A stretch of DNA of 64,000 nucleotides from Apiosordaria backusii (lineage: Eukaryota > Ascomycota > Sordariomycetes > Sordariales > Lasiosphaeriaceae): NCBI GenBank assembly GCA_030549205.1, contig JAUKTV010000002.1, positions 2,604,001 to 2,668,000 on the forward strand, in the 5' to 3' direction. Under the pieces are notes generated by a model. That model had not been told where the DNA came from, did no database searches, and saw nothing but the letters and a program-made list of their open reading frames with translations. Each line of letters opens with the position of its first letter. Position 1 is the first letter of the stretch. This document shows, piece by piece, positions 11,094 through 23,921 of this stretch. The position numbers and the translations under genes were made by a program.

Positions 11094-12897
11094 TCAACTC
11101 GAATCCCTCACCCACCCAGGACACTCCTCAAACTCCCCCACCGGCTCCCCCTCCCCCCTATCCCCCGCCTCCATCCCCTCCTCCCAGCTCTCCCTAAACC
11201 TCTGCCCCAACGCAGTGTACACCTCCGGCCACCCAGCCCTAACCGCATTCCCCCCATACTTCTTCGCCCCCTCCACCGCAAACCTCTTTTGCTGCCTCGC
11301 AATAAACCCCACCAGCAACCCCCCATACACCAACCCCGCAACCACACTCTCAACGCTCTCCACATCCGGCTTCCTATTCCCAAATATCAACCCCTCACTC
11401 GGCATCAGATACCTCGGCCCCCCCGGCGGCGGCACCAGCAAACCATCTTGCCCCGGCACAACAACATTATTATTAACCGCCTTCATAAAAACCGTGCTCA
11501 CCCCCGCCGGCGCCGGCTTTGCCCTCGCAGCCGGGTTGACCGGTACATACCCCTCCAACAATCTCTGCACATAACCCGCAGTAACCACCACATCCTCCAG
11601 CGCCAAAGACGCGGCCCTGTTAGAGTCGCCTCCTTCTCCCCCCTCCAGAGAGGATCGCATCATCTCCGACCTCAGCAAAAACGTCTTCCTCGTCAAGCTC
11701 CTCCACAGCAGCGGTTTCAGTCGATAGAGAAAAACAATATACAGCCCCCTATCCCACAGCCAATCCCGGTTTTGATTCAGCGCCGCGTGGAAAGCGACAA
11801 AGTTCCCTGTGCGGACCGCCGCGCAGATGGGCAAAAAGATCTCGGCGAATCCGGCTGCTTCTGGTCGGGAGAGTAAGGCAACGGAAGGAAACCGGCCGCA
11901 GAGAATATTGGAGGGGATCCAATAGGTGAGGATCTGCCTACGGTGCTTGAGGAATTGAGAGTGGGTTTGCCGGTAGGCTTCCTCTAGGCACATGTGCGCG
12001 CGAAAGTAGTGGCCGTTGTCAAAGTTGAAGCGGCCGAGGTAGTAGAGGAAGGTTACCCGCTGCGAGGCTGGATATAATGAGAGGGCGGGGCCAGAGGTGG
12101 AGAGGTTGGTGAACATTTGGACGGCTAGGTGGGATTTTTCGCACTGGATAGACGTTAGCATCAGGTTCTTGGGTTGTTGAAGGTTAGTGTACTCACGGCG
12201 AATAGTAGTTTCAGTGTCAGATTGGCAAACAAGTAAACAGCCACCTTCTTTCCCTTTGGAGGCGCCCATCTCGTGCTGGACCGGTCGCCGAGACACGAGG
12301 TGAAGAATTTTTGGATGATGTCGGCCGCCATCTCCACGATGGACTTGCTCTCCCCGTCCCCGGTCTCGTCCCCCTCGATCAAAGCAAGAACTTCCGGCTG
12401 CCTAGTCAGGCTCATAACTAACTTTGACAGGGACTCTGAGAGCGCCATGCTGGTCTGCAGTAGCATAACGCCATACGTGGGATTAGCAAGGGCGTTTGCG
12501 CATGATCTAAACCGTCGCTGTCAGTCTCGGATATTAATCATACCAGTGAAGGGTGTAGTTACATGAGAAGCTCGCTGAGCCGTGTGTACACATTGACTAC
12601 GTCGTCAAAGTTGACATCGCGCCAGTACTCCAGATAATCCTTGATGAAAGAATTAAAGCCCGGCCACGGGGAGCCTTTGCCTTCTTGAACATCGTCTTCC
12701 TCCGGGAGACATTTGTCGACAAATTTTTCCAGGGCGTCGGTGCCGTTGTCGGGAAATGTCGACTTGATCTCTTGGGCCATGTTGTAGTAGATATGGGGGA
12801 CGTCGTTCTCGACCTGCAGCCAGTCTTTGAGGCTGGCGCCATCTGCCTCGAGGGCAAACCCGCGAATCTTAGTCACGAATTGGACTACAAGACTCAT
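11094..12897 (-). CDS. csn12: PCI-domain protein Csn12 (Thp1/PCID2 family)
   Basis: Three minus-strand exons, 12897-12563, 12506-12197 and 12143-11094, give 564 aa with frames closing at both splices. Intron 1 has a less usual donor (GTAACT) and ends TTTAG; intron 2 is GTGAGT to CCAG. Typical family stretches are NPTYGVMLLQTSM, VAVYLFANLTLKLLFACEKSH and the TPR-like run VTFLYYLGRFNFDNGHYFRAH. The PCI part follows with ILTYWIPSNILCGRFPS and RDWLWDRGLYIVFLYRLKPL. Csn12/Thp1-type proteins bind nucleic acid with Sac3/Sem1-like partners in mRNA export or splicing, and Csn12 associates with the COP9 signalosome. The C-terminal winged-helix part is interrupted by G/E- and P-rich segments, which makes it longer than typical. 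Confidence 0.85.
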
Positions 12898-13364
12898 GGT
12901 GGGTGATCAATGTGTGAGCCGCGAGAAACTTTGGTGGTTGAGATGTTGAGAGCAGGGTGATATATGGCGTCTGGGTGTTGAGGTGAAGTGCTTCTTGTGG
13001 CACTCAAGGCGCGACTTGGCGGTTCATTGCTGCGTAGCCAACACCGGTGTCAAGAAGTGGAAAAACACAAGGCCGCGTGACGGGTGCTGGGGGGTCAAAT
13101 AAGAACAATAGCAATAAGAGTGGCTGTCAATAGACTTTGCGCCGAGAGGTTGGAAATTATAACATTTATAAGTATTCGTACACGAGTTGAAAGTGTCCAG
13201 GTGAATGAGATCCACTAAGGAAAAGCAGTTCAGATCGAAGGCAGTTTGGGACCAACCCTAACCCTCGTATAGACACTTTTTATGGCAACCCTTTTCTGTA
13301 TGAATTTTGACATGCCATTGGACCATTTTTTCTTTATATTCATTTCATCACAACATTATCATAC
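12898..13364. other. csn12 promoter and thiolase 3' region
   Basis: This tandem spacer between the csn12 start and the end of the thiolase gene (both minus strand) holds no ORF of note. Its right part is AT-rich and should contain the thiolase 3' untranslated region. Confidence 0.4.
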
Positions 13365-14793
13365 TCATACAGACTCGATCCTTTGCACAACCATCGCCGT
13401 CGCGGCACCTCCACCGTTGCAGATGGCCGCAACACCATACTCGCCAGGCTTCAGCTGATGAAGCAGGGTGGTGAGGATGCGCGAGCCTGAGCTGCCCAGC
13501 GCATGACCCAGCGAGATCGCTCCACCAACAGGGTTCACCCTCGCACCCTCCAGCCCCAGAATCTGCTTGGCCGTTAGTGGAACGCACGAACTCGTGGAGA
13601 TGAAGCAACAGCGGGCTTCCTTACCTTCTCGTTGGCCTTGATAACAGCGGCGAATGCCTCGTTGAACTCCCAAACAGCCACTTGGTCCTTAGTAATGCCA
13701 GCCCTTTCCAGAGCAATGGGAACTGCCTTGGCCGGCGCAATAGGGAAATCGATTGGGTCCATAGCAGCATCAGCAGAGCTGACGATGCGCGCAAGAACCC
13801 TCGAACCGGCGCCATACTCCTGCGCAATCGCCTTGCTTCCGAGCACAAGGGCACTGGCACCATCGTTGAGCGTTGAAGAGTTCGCGGCAGTCACTGTTCC
13901 GGTTCCATCACGGACGAAAGCGGGCTTGAGCGTGGGAACCTTATCCAGCTTGATGTCGAGATACCCCTCATCAGCGCTAACAATGACGTCGCCCTTCTTC
14001 CCCTTGACAGTGACAGGCGCAATCTCGTCAGCGAAGACACTAGCCTTCCAGGCAGCCTGTGACCTCTCGTAGGACTGGATGGCATAGTTGTCCTGCTCTT
14101 CGCGAGTGATGTTGAACTTCTTTACGGTGTTCTCAGCGCAATTGCCCATGTGGAACTGGTCGTAGACGTCGGTAAGGCCATCCTTGATGAGACCGTCCTC
14201 CATCTTGACATGACCAAATGGAGGCAGGTTGCTCGCACGAGGAACGTAGTATGGTACTCTCGACATGTTCTCGAAGCCGCCGGCAATCTGGGCCTCGGCC
14301 AGACCCAGCTGGATATTTTGCGCCGCAAAGGCCACAGCCTTCAGTCCAGAAGCGCAGACCTTGTTGATGGTGATAGCCTCGATAGTTGGGGGGAGACCGG
14401 CAAAGATGACGGCCTGGCGCGCTGGGGCCTGCCCAACGGAGGCCTGGAGGACATTGCCCATGTAGACATCGGTGATCTTCTCGACGGGGACCTTTGACTT
14501 CTCAAGGGCAGACTTGATGGCAACGGCACCGAGCTGTGGCCCGCTAACATTCAAAAAAGCGCCATTGAACTGCACAAGCTCGCATTAGAACGTCATACCA
14601 GCATCATGCAAGCCTGGTAGGGCTCTCGAAGACCTACCTTTCCTGTTGGTGTCCGGGCAGCGCTCAAAATGTATGCATCTCGAATCTCTTTTCGAAGGCA
14701 ACCTTGTGAAGAAAACAGCCGAGCCGAGCCGCTTTTAAGTTGTGGCGACAGGCGTAGCGCGGTCCGAAGTTGCCTCGACATCATCACCGTCAT
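13365..14793 (-). CDS. Acetyl-CoA acetyltransferase, mitochondrial type
   Basis: Three minus-strand exons, 14793-14638, 14569-13625 and 13562-13365, encode 432 aa. Introns are GTAGGT to GTGCAG and GTAAGG to AGCAG. The enzyme condenses two acetyl-CoA to acetoacetyl-CoA, or runs the reverse thiolysis. All catalytic elements of a class II thiolase are present: nucleophile Cys124 in KVCASG, His387 in ISLGHALGSSG and Cys415 in ICNGGG. The N-terminal ~35 residues are rich in R, S and L with no acidic residues (SRQLRTALRLSPQLKSGSAR), a good mitochondrial presequence, so this is the ACAT1-like copy rather than a cytosolic Erg10. Three nearby ATGs (14793, 14784, 14781) are possible starts; the first has A at -3. 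Confidence 0.93.
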
Positions 14794-15649
14794 GCTGTAT
14801 TATGTACCGTAGCCCGGAGGTGGCAGAGAGTCAATTCAACAAAAAGTAAACACAAGACCAGACAGAGACCAAACCAGTACCAAAGGCAACGAGGGGGAGG
14901 ACACAAGTGGGTAAAACATGGTCGGAAACGGTCGCCCTTCCCGAGGGCCAGCTTCTTTAAAGAGCACCACCAGCACTGGCACACATGCGGCACTCCTCGG
15001 CTTGTGACGGACTGACGGGAGGCGAGGGCTGGGGGGGGTGCACGGGGAGTTTTGCGGAGGTGGGGACTATGATAGATGAGCCGGGGAAACAACCCCGCCA
15101 TGGAGCTGGGGGCGCCAGGATACTTTAAAGCTTGGAGAGTTCGTGGATCTGTAACGGTTTCTTGTTTTCTACGGCTAAGAAAAGGTTTGTTTAGACCTGG
15201 GCCACTGTTTTGGGCCCTGTATCATAGTGTAAATACCACCCAAGTGGGATGCATCATCTGCCAGATGAAGCATGGGAAAAACACCCGATCGGCAGCGGCT
15301 TTCAGTGGCGGTGCCATTCCCTCTTGTTAAGCAACGGTTCAATTCTGATTGGCCCAGGTGCCTCTCAGGTCACACAGTTAATCGATAAGAAAGCCCCCAC
15401 TTTGACAATGGCACCCATCCACTGACACCCAGAACCAGAGCTGCTCTCTCTCTCCGCCGCCGGTTCCGCCCCCATCATCGACATAACATAATCAAACCCA
15501 CTGGTAGTCGCTCTCCGCACTGATTTCTCACGCGCTGAGACAGCCACAAGCTACCATCAACTTTTCTTACCCATCGCCGAGACCCGCACCTTTTTGAACG
15601 TCATTCCTACCTACACCCTTGAGCCCGCTTCTGTATCTTTCTGGCAAAG
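14794..15649. promoter_or_regulatory. Divergent promoter region, thiolase / ubc2
   Basis: This 856-bp spacer lies between the starts of the minus-strand thiolase and plus-strand ubc2 genes. A CT-rich stretch at about 15445-15470 and the pyrimidine-rich leader before 15650 are the only visible signals. No gene is seen. Confidence 0.45.
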
Positions 15650-16343
15650 ATGTCGACAGCAGCCCGCAGACGTCTCATGCGAGACTTCAAGGTGCGAATC
15701 CACTACGACTTCACCGATACTCTCAGCTCGACAAGACGCGTTTCGCGATGCTAACATTTGGCCTTGTGCGATCCAGCGCATGCAAACCGACCCTCCAGCT
15801 GGCGTTTCTGCTTCTCCCGTTCCAGACAATGTGATGACTTGGTGAGCAAAGCTCTTCACCGCCACCTAGGTCCATCAACGAACCTGCTTACCAACCCACC
15901 CATCATTAGGAATGCCGTCATTATCGGACCCGCCGACACCCCTTTCGAGGATGGAACATTCAGACTTGTGATGCACTTTGAGGAGCAGTATCCCAACAAA
16001 CCGCCCTCGGTCAAGTTCATCAGCCAGATGTTCCACCCCAACGTCTACGCCACCGGTGAGCTCTGCTTGGATATCCTCCAGAACCGCTGGAGTCCCACGT
16101 ACGATGTTGCGGCCGTTCTTACGAGTATTCAGAGGTTCGTGGAAGTTTATAGGATTGAGCAGAGTGGTTATAGCAGAAGCGTCGGCGGGACAGTAGTGGC
16201 TAACACCATCTTGGTATAGTTTACTCAACGACCCGAATACCGGATCACCAGCGAATGTTGAAGCGTCCAACTTGTACAAGGACAACCGCAAGGAGTACAC
16301 GAAAAGAGTCAGGGAGACTGTAGAGAAGAGTTGGGAAGACTAG
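15650..16343 (+). CDS. ubc2: Ubiquitin-conjugating enzyme Rad6/Ubc2
   Basis: Four exons (15650-15691, 15777-15841, 15910-16134, 16220-16343) give 151 aa. Every splice restores the highly conserved Rad6 sequence: MSTAARRRLMRDFK, RMQTDPPAGVSASP, NAVIIGPADTPFEDGTF, HPNVYATGELCLDILQNRW. Cys88 in GELCLDIL is the ubiquitin-thioester residue. The third donor is GTTCGT, a weaker variant. Rad6 pairs with RING E3s: with Rad18 it monoubiquitinates PCNA in DNA-damage tolerance, with Bre1 it ubiquitinates H2B, and with Ubr1 it serves the N-degron pathway. In Neurospora the orthologue is mus-8. The C-terminus stops at KSWED, without the long acidic tail of budding yeast Rad6, as in other filamentous fungi. 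Confidence 0.98.
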
Positions 16344-17687
16344 GTCCTCGCCTGTGTAATGGAGATGGATTGGATGGGCTGTACGACAGATGCCCCCCAC
16401 CCCTGTTCGATATATACTAGTTCAACAAGGAGCTAAGAGCATGGTGGAACAAGATCATGTTGGACAGACTTGGGAGATGGCAGTTGTTTAAGTGGTATCA
16501 TGGGATCAGGACGACAAATTGGAGTTGCGGTGTTTTGGCCACCTTCGAGTGGGGTTTCTGTTTAACAGCATTCTGGCAGGCAAAGGCATATTCGTTTTGT
16601 TAGGCGTTTGGTCGTGCAACAAATAGTTTGGTCTATGCTCGCGAGGGCATGTGGTCTTTAAGAGGGAGCTTGATTTTGAAGGGAATTACAGGTTGAGAGG
16701 CACTGGGAAAGGCGGGGTTTGTATGGAGTTAGGCCCACACATATGCGTATAATTCTTCATATCAGTTTGGGCAAGTTGAAAGCATATGGTGACTTTGAAC
16801 CTCTTTAGGAACATCAGCTCCCTAGACTCTAGTGAGTAGACACACAGTGTTGTTGTAATAGAGACACTGTTGGATGATATCGGGAACCATTCTTGTTGTA
16901 GGTCCTGTAGGTCCTCGAGGCGAGACAATCCTATGGTAAGCTTGACTGCCGTATGATTGCAGGGGTTTTCGTCTGTACTTCCGAGGCACGGGAGCTGGCT
17001 TGCAGTACCTTATGTCGGCAGAAGTGGCTCGCATTGAGATGGTACTGACGGATAATGGTGGCACGCTGTCGTGAGGTTGTCATCTGCAATGCTGCCCGCT
17101 GCAATCGGCCGGCAAGACCCACGTCTAGCGCTGGGCAGGGGCCATTTCATTGCCCATGAAACACGCCCCAAGAACCGCGAACTAGCGCGTCATTCAGCCT
17201 CGAGTTTGTCATCCGTCCATCCTGCCGCTGGTGACTGGGCTGCGGAATATCGCCTCGGCCTCCCCCTCTGCCCCTGACCGCCTTGGCCTACCCCACCAAT
17301 CCCTGACGCTCTTCTAGAACTTTGAACTACCTACAGTAGAAATTCAGATAACCCTCGTTTCAGGATCACTGTCCACTCGCCATTCCCCTCTCCAATACGA
17401 CGAGGACAGCCGGTATGCTTTTCTGACGGACCGCATCCTGTTACCTCTGATTTGCCGATTTAGGACCCGACGACAACAGTAATCCACACGCTCACTTCGG
17501 CAGTCCAGGCACCAGACGATTTCCACAAACAACAACAACTACAACCGACGGCTTTGAAACGTAGCCACACAGACGTTCGCTTCTGCCGATATCGCCGCCT
17601 TCGCCGCCCTTCCCTTTTTTAACGCCATCACTGCTTTTCCTTCCATGAACTTGCGCTTCCCGGGAGCGCGGGAAGCGGACTGTCAAC
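16344..17687. other. ubc2 3' region and kinesin promoter
   Basis: Tandem spacer of about 1.3 kb. No gene is supported. The leader of the kinesin gene probably lies in the pyrimidine- and CAA-rich DNA at about 17480-17687. Confidence 0.4.
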
Positions 17688-20600
17688 ATGTCGAACGCAA
17701 ATAGTATCAAGGTCGTGGCTCGGTTTCGCCCGCAAAATCGGGTAGAAATCGAGTCGGGCGGTCAGCCCATTGTCAGCTTCCAAGGCCCAGATACCTGCAC
17801 TGTCGATGTGAGTAACACAACGCATTGTTGCTGCTCGAGGCCGGTTCCGAGTCGCATGTGTGCTAATAATATGCAACGGTTCAGTCCAAGGAAGCGCAGG
17901 GCTCCTTCACCTTCGACCGCGTCTTTGATATGTCATGCAAGCAGTCAGACATCTTTGACTTCTCTATCAAGCCCACCGTCGACGATATCCTCAACGGCTA
18001 CAATGGCACCGTTTTCGCCTACGGTCAGACGGGTGCGGGTAAATCGTACACCATGATGGGTACGAACATTGACGACGAAAGTGGAAGGGGTGTGATTCCA
18101 AGAATCGTCGAGCAGATCTTCTCCCAGATTATGTCGAGCCCCGCCAATATCGAGTATACCGTGCGCGTCAGCTACATGGAAATCTACATGGAGCGCATCC
18201 GCGATCTTTTGGCGCCGCAAAACGACAACCTGCCAGTCCACGAGGAGAAGAGCAGGGGTGTCTACGTCAAGGGGCTTTTGGAGATTTACGTATCGAGTGT
18301 ACAGGAAGTCTTTGAGGTGATGAGGAGGGGTGGCAACGCCAGAGCTGTCGCCGCGACAAACATGAACCAGGAGTCTTCTCGATCACATTCGATTTTCGTC
18401 GTCACCATCACCCAAAAGAACGTTGAGACTGGCTCGGCCAAGAGTGGTCAACTCTTCCTGGTCGATTTGGCGGGTAGTGAAAAGGTCGGAAAGACGGGTG
18501 CCAGTGGGCAAACGCTTGAAGAGGCGAAAAAGATCAACAAGAGTTTGAGCGCCCTTGGCATGGTCATCAACGCCCTGACGGACGGCAAATCATCACATAT
18601 TCCCTACAGAGATTCAAAACTCACCCGTATTCTCCAGGAATCTCTGGGTGGTAACAGTCGAACAACCCTCATCATCAACTGCTCTCCCAGCAGTTACAAC
18701 GATGCCGAAACTCTCAGCACGCTCCGCTTCGGTATGCGCGCCAAATCCATCAAAAACAAGGCCAAGGTCAACGCCGAGCTCAGTCCTGCCGAGCTCAAGC
18801 AAATGCTGGCCAAGGCCAAGACCCAAATCACGACGTTCGAGAGCTACATTGTCGACCTACAAAGCGAAGTTCAATTATGGCGTGCTGGCGACGCTGTGCC
18901 AAAGGAGAGGTGGGTCCAACCCCTTTTGGAAGACAGAGTGTCAGGCACAAAGGCAGACTCAAGACCGGCCCGGCCCGCGACCCCTTCCCGATTACTGGAA
19001 CGCGCTGGAGCCGAAACACCCGCTACATCCGAGAGAGCTGGAACCCCGAGCCTCCCTCTCGACAAGGATGAACGGGAAGAGTTCTTGCGCCGTGAGAACG
19101 AGCTTCAAGACCAGCTTGCCGAAAAGGAGACACAGGCTGCGGCCATTGAAAGGCAACTGCGCGAGACAAAGGAGGAGCTGGCTATCATCAAGGAGCATGA
19201 CGGAAAGCTTGGGAAAGAAAATGAAAGATTGGTCAGCGAGTCCAACGAGTTCAAGATGCAGCTGGAAAGGCTAGCGTTTGAGAACAAGGAGGCCCAGATC
19301 ACCATGGATGGCCTTAAGGATGCCAACTCGGAGCTTACCACCGAGTTGGATGAGCTCAAGCAGCAGATGCTAGACATGAAGATGAGCGCCAAGGAGACGA
19401 GCGCGGTGTTGGATGAGAAGGAGAAGAAGAAGGCGGAGAAGATGGCCAAGATGCTTGCTGGCTTTGATCTCAGCGGGGACGTCTTTAGCGATAACGAGCG
19501 GTCCGTTGCCGATGCGATCGCCCAAATAGATGCCTTGTTCGAACTCGCGTCGACTGGAGACCCAATCCCACCTGACGACCTCAAGGCTCTTAGGGAGAAG
19601 CTTCTCGAGGTACAGGGTTTCGTACGGCAGGCTGAGCTGTCCACCTTTAGCGCTGCGTCTACCGAGGCCGAGGTGCAAAAGAGGCAGGAGCTGGAGGCCA
19701 AGCTGTCAGCTTTGCAACAGGAGCACGAAGATATCCTATCCCTGAACCTAGATGAGGCCGACAAGGAGGAGGTTAAGGCCCTTCTTGCCAAGACTTTGTC
19801 CGACAAGTCCAGCACGCAAGCCGAGCTCGTCGAGGGTCTTCGGACTGACCTCAACGTTCGCGTGGCGGAGAATGAGAAGCTCAAGGCTCTCGTCGACGAC
19901 CTCCAGCGCCGGGTCAAGTCCAACGGGGCGGTGCCCATGGCCAACGGCAAGACGGTGCAGCAGCAGCTGGCCGAGTTTGACGTGATGAAGAAGAGCCTGA
20001 TGCGCGACCTCCAGAACCGGTGCGAGCGCGTGGTGGAGCTCGAGATCTCGCTCGACGAGACGCGCGAGCAGTACAACAATGTGCTCCGGAGCAGCAACAA
20101 CCGGGCGCAGCAGAAGAAGATGGCGTTTTTGGAGCGCAACCTGGAGCAGCTGACGCAGGTGCAGAGGCAGCTGGTGGAGCAGAACTCTGCGCTGAAGAAG
20201 GAGGTGGCGATTGCGGAGCGCAAGCTGATTGCGCGCAACGAGAGGATCCAGAGCTTGGAGAGCTTGCTGCAGGAGAGCCAGGAGAAGATGGCGCAGGCGA
20301 ACCACAAGTGCGTTCCTTCTACCTTACCTTGTTCCTGTTCTTATTCTTGTTCTTGTGATTGCCAGAGCCAGAGCAGCAGAAAGAAGAAGCCCGACACGCT
20401 TTCTGTCTCTGTGCACAACCCGTTTGCGAGGGCAATGTATATACTAATCACTTTTGTACTGCTACAGATTCGAGGTCCAGCTCGCGGCCGTCAAAGACAG
20501 GCTCGAGGCGGCGAAGGCCGGAAGCACAAGGGGGCTGGGCTCGCCGACTGGCCTCGGTGGCTTCAACATTGGCAGCCGAATCGCCAAGCCGCTTCGTGGA

Positions 20601-20720
20601 GGCGGTGACAATACTACTGCTGCTGCTGCTGCTGCTACAAGTAATGCGATACCCACGATTGCGAATTTGCAGAACCCGCCTGAGAATAAGAGGTCGAGCT
20701 GGTTCTTTAACAAGTCGTAG
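17688..20720 (+). CDS. kin: Kinesin-1 heavy chain
   Basis: Exons 17688-17807, 17885-20307 and 20468-20720 give 931 aa, close to the Neurospora conventional kinesin. The N-terminal motor has IKVVARFRPQN, the P-loop GQTGAGKS at residues 87-94, switch I (NQESSRSHSIF) and switch II (LVDLAGSEK). It is followed by the neck linker and neck coil. Residues about 340-390 form an S/T/P-rich hinge, and most of residues about 390-860 is heptad coiled coil. The tail has the fungal tail segment (FEVQLAAVKDRLEAAK) and ends in WFFNKS. It is a plus-end microtubule motor carrying vesicles towards hyphal tips. The second intron is long for this genome (160 nt, donor GTGCGT, strongly CT-rich). Confidence 0.97.
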
Positions 20721-23042
20721 ATTGACGAGAAGTCGAAGTCTCCTCGGTGTGGTGGGTCCGGTGGGGGTAAGTGGTAGGGGAACGACAGGGGGTTAGGGGT
20801 CAGGGGATGGTAAATATCTGGGCATTGAAAGGTTGGATGTTGGATGTGATGACTTATGTGGGGAATTAAAGGAACAAAAGATGAGGGGTGGAAGAGGACA
20901 AGCGGGTATAAACTCAAGATGATGATGTAGACACGCACACACAAGGGAGAGGAGGGAAGGGGGGGTTAGTGGTAGATGAGTGATTGATTGCATGGAATGG
21001 TGGGTTCACAAAGGAAGGCATTTGGCTTTGGCTTTTTCTTTTGAGGTTTTTTTTGGTTTGTGTGGTCTGTATTGTTGTTGTTGTTGTGGTTGTTGCTGTG
21101 TGAAAAAGATGAAATGATTGTGTGGGAGTAATACCCCGTTCTTTTCTCTTCTCTTCTTTTAATACCTTCTTCCTGTCCCTTTCTTGGTGTTTTCGCCCCC
21201 CTTGTCTTTGGTGAAGTAGGGTAGAGAGAGAAGGGGGGAGGAGGTGGAGGAGGATATACCATACCATACCGTCAAGTAGATCTGTGTTTTTTTTTTGCTA
21301 GTTATGTGTTTTGTTCATGGCATACACACATACATACACACACAAGCATGAGAGTGAACAATGGGTAGCATTTAGCATTTCCAGTAGGCTGTTACTTCCT
21401 TTGCTGAAATATGGGTTGGTAATGTCGCTGGTGATTTTTAACTAGTCGTGTTCAATGATTGCAATGACTTGGCTAGGGGAACGACCTCCACCGTGAAATT
21501 TTGGACAGACAGGCCGCCTTCCATAAAAGACAGGCCGGCTACGACGTGTGACTGTCAAGATGCAAGAAGTCAACGAGCCGCGCGTCATTGTCATTGGAGG
21601 TAAAGGGATGGAATGTGAGGTAATCATCACCAACATCTCTGTCATCAAGCTCATCAAGCAGACTAGGTCCGCAAAAATTGTTCAAGGGTCGTTGGTAGCT
21701 GAAAGGTGGGTGGTAGATTGGCAACGTTGTACTAGTATAAAGCCGGCCACAGGCCACAGCAGGAACTGCGGGCTATTTTTGGAATGTCGTGTTGATGTAG
21801 GTGTGGTATGTACCGTGAATGTTGTGCTATGGTGTGGTGCGCGGTGTGGTGTGGTGTGAACGGGATGAAGAGGGTAACATCTTGCTTGCTGCCGAGATTC
21901 TGTAGGTTGATGAGGGGTGGTGGGAGTGAGTGAGTCGGGTGGTACCCTACTTTTTTCCTGTTTCTCAAAAGGAACTTCTTCTGCTTCTATTTTACGATTC
22001 TGGGTGTAAGTAATAGAACTTGGATCTAAATAAGGGTATGGTAGATGAATTGTTTTTGGTATTTGCATCTAATAAAGTATGGGGTTAACGGGGTAGGGAC
22101 TACTTTGCAAGCGTGAGATGAAGCTTGGTATATGAAACCCCGTCCGTTGAGATTCAATTACCTAAGGTTCAGACTGCGAATGATAGCAGAGTCATGAAAT
22201 CTTGTTGGAAACTACCGTTATTTCATCAGTTCCTGTTTTCTATTCACAGAGTGCCTGTTTCATCATCGCGAACATGTATTTCCGCCTCTACCATGAAACT
22301 AAATATCATATCAACCAACCCTATATGTATCATTCAACCAGGTAGTGATATTGTGGTATCTCAATTCCAACCTCTTCTCTCAACTACTCTACTCAAACAA
22401 CTTCTCACAAACAAATCACACCGCCTACCTCCTACCCATCCCCGCCCTTAATCCCAACCCGACCAACCAGTCAACCTCCTTACATCAACATAAAAGAACA
22501 AGACGTCCATCATGTAGATTTTTGACCCCTAAACAAAAGAACATACCCCAATCCCATAGCCCCAATTTTCGCTCTAATAATAAAAAAAAAAAGCACAACC
22601 CAACCATCCCATCCCATCCTCCCCAACGCCGCCTTTTTGCCGCTTGCTTCCCTCTTAAATCCACTTCTATTTAGTTCAAGATCCCGGAGTAAACGTGCGG
22701 TTGACAAACAACCCTTTGGGACACCCAAACCAAACAAAAGCACGGTAGGTACTCCAATAAGCTCAAGGGTTTCTCGTTTTCAACAAGCGTTGCGAAAAAA
22801 CGACACTGAAAAGTGACAATCGACTGAATTGATTCTGTGGCAACGCTCGCTTGCTTTCCCTCACTCCTGGCGCCAAACGCCCTATCCAATTCATAAAAAA
22901 AAAAAAAAAAAAAAAGAGAGAGAGAGAGAGAATCACGAAAATGTGCCGTTTGGTATATCAAATCGCCATTCTCGTGCTCTGGTGGTATATCATCCAAAAA
23001 TTGAACCCATATATGTACTGTTATATCCAGCATCAGGCATAA
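20721..23042. other. Convergent intergenic region after kinesin
   Basis: About 2.3 kb without a credible gene. It contains GTT-type trinucleotide runs (about 21073-21100), a GTGTG-rich run at about 21835-21860 and a 21-A homopolymer at 22895-22915 followed by (GA)n to about 22932. The right end should contain the 3' region of the aspartic-protease-like gene. Confidence 0.45.
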
Positions 23043-23921
23043 TTAACCGCTGCCCTCTTCCCAACTGTACCTCTTATCAGCCACCTGCGGGACATGTATC
23101 AGCCCGTCTGTCCCCTCTATCCTCTCCATGCTCTGAGGGCTGTTGGGCATGTCGTCTTCGTTATCGCCTTGGCGTGGTTGTAAGAGACTAATCTGCTGAG
23201 GTCGCCGTTGTGGCTCTGGAGGTAATTGTTGTTGTGTGTTGCTGTGTTGTCTCGTCATGATTTCTTCGTGTATCCTCCCTTCCTCTTCTGTGAAATTACT
23301 GCCTAGTGTCTCGTTCGATCCGTTCGTTTCGGAGCGGTAATGGCCGCCTAGCCTTCCAGGAGGTAATGGGAGCGGTGATGGTGGGCCATGGACGCCGGGG
23401 GTTGTAGGGGATATTGGCGAGACGGTCTGTATTGGTTGGCCGTCTGAGTTGAATAATCTGGTCGTGGGTGTTGGTGGAGGGGGTGGGCGTTGGGCTGGCA
23501 GTTCAATGTGTTCTGGTAGTGGCCCGAGACATACGATACGAGAGGGGTCGATGGGGGTTCGTTGGAAGGAAGGAGGAGGTAATCGCATGGAGGAGGTTAA
23601 TGATGTAGGAGAGACGCCATCATTGGAGTCAGAGCGGCTGACGGAGGATGGCGCAAATGTTTGAGCGGAGGTGGGGGAGACGGGAGAGTAGCTAGAGCTC
23701 GGATCCGAGTTGGTGGTAGCCCGGCCGCCGTGGGGGTATAAATGTAATGGAGGAGGGGCGACTGTCATGGGAGATGGGAGGTCAAACATTCGCCCTGCCC
23801 AGTCGCCATGGGGCGTCATGGGTGATGGAAGAGAATTTGGGAGTGAGTCGCTGTTGGCGTATGTCGGCGAAGAGGCTGGTGATGGTGATTCTGGTGGTCG
23901 GTAGTGAGCAACTGAGCTCAT
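23043..23921 (-). CDS. Probable C-terminal cytosolic tail of the aspartic-protease-like protein
   Basis: This is a 292-codon open frame overlapping the end of the upstream frame by 4 nt (ATGA at 23921-23918), shifted by one base. It encodes an S/P-rich polypeptide (VAHYRPPESPSPASSPTY, many SP and TP pairs) that ends in a more ordered segment, LIHVPQVADKRYSWEE. The frame stays open for about 35 codons upstream of its ATG, overlapping the preceding gene. Such P/S-rich tails with a RYSWEE-like end are what I would expect on the cytosolic side of this membrane protein. Hence it is more likely a displaced continuation than a separate gene. I found no canonical intron that joins the two frames. Confidence 0.5.
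   Translation of the reverse strand: MSSVAHYRPPESPSPASSPTYANSDSLPNSLPSPMTPHGDWAGRMFDLPSPMTVAPPPLHLYPHGGRATTNSDPSSSYSPVSPTSAQTFAPSSVSRSDSNDGVSPTSLTSSMRLPPPSFQRTPIDPSRIVCLGPLPEHIELPAQRPPPPPTPTTRLFNSDGQPIQTVSPISPTTPGVHGPPSPLPLPPGRLGGHYRSETNGSNETLGSNFTEEEGRIHEEIMTRQHSNTQQQLPPEPQRRPQQISLLQPRQGDNEDDMPNSPQSMERIEGTDGLIHVPQVADKRYSWEEGSG

Noticed and set aside
10708..11574. 288-codon open frame on the plus strand
   Set aside because: Its right half is antisense to the third csn12 exon, and the translation is low-complexity P/S/T without domains. The frame stays open because csn12 avoids certain codons there.
19105..20307. 400-codon open frame antisense to kinesin
   Set aside because: The translation is a Ser/Leu/Arg-rich mirror of the coiled-coil codons. 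The sense strand is certainly kinesin-1.
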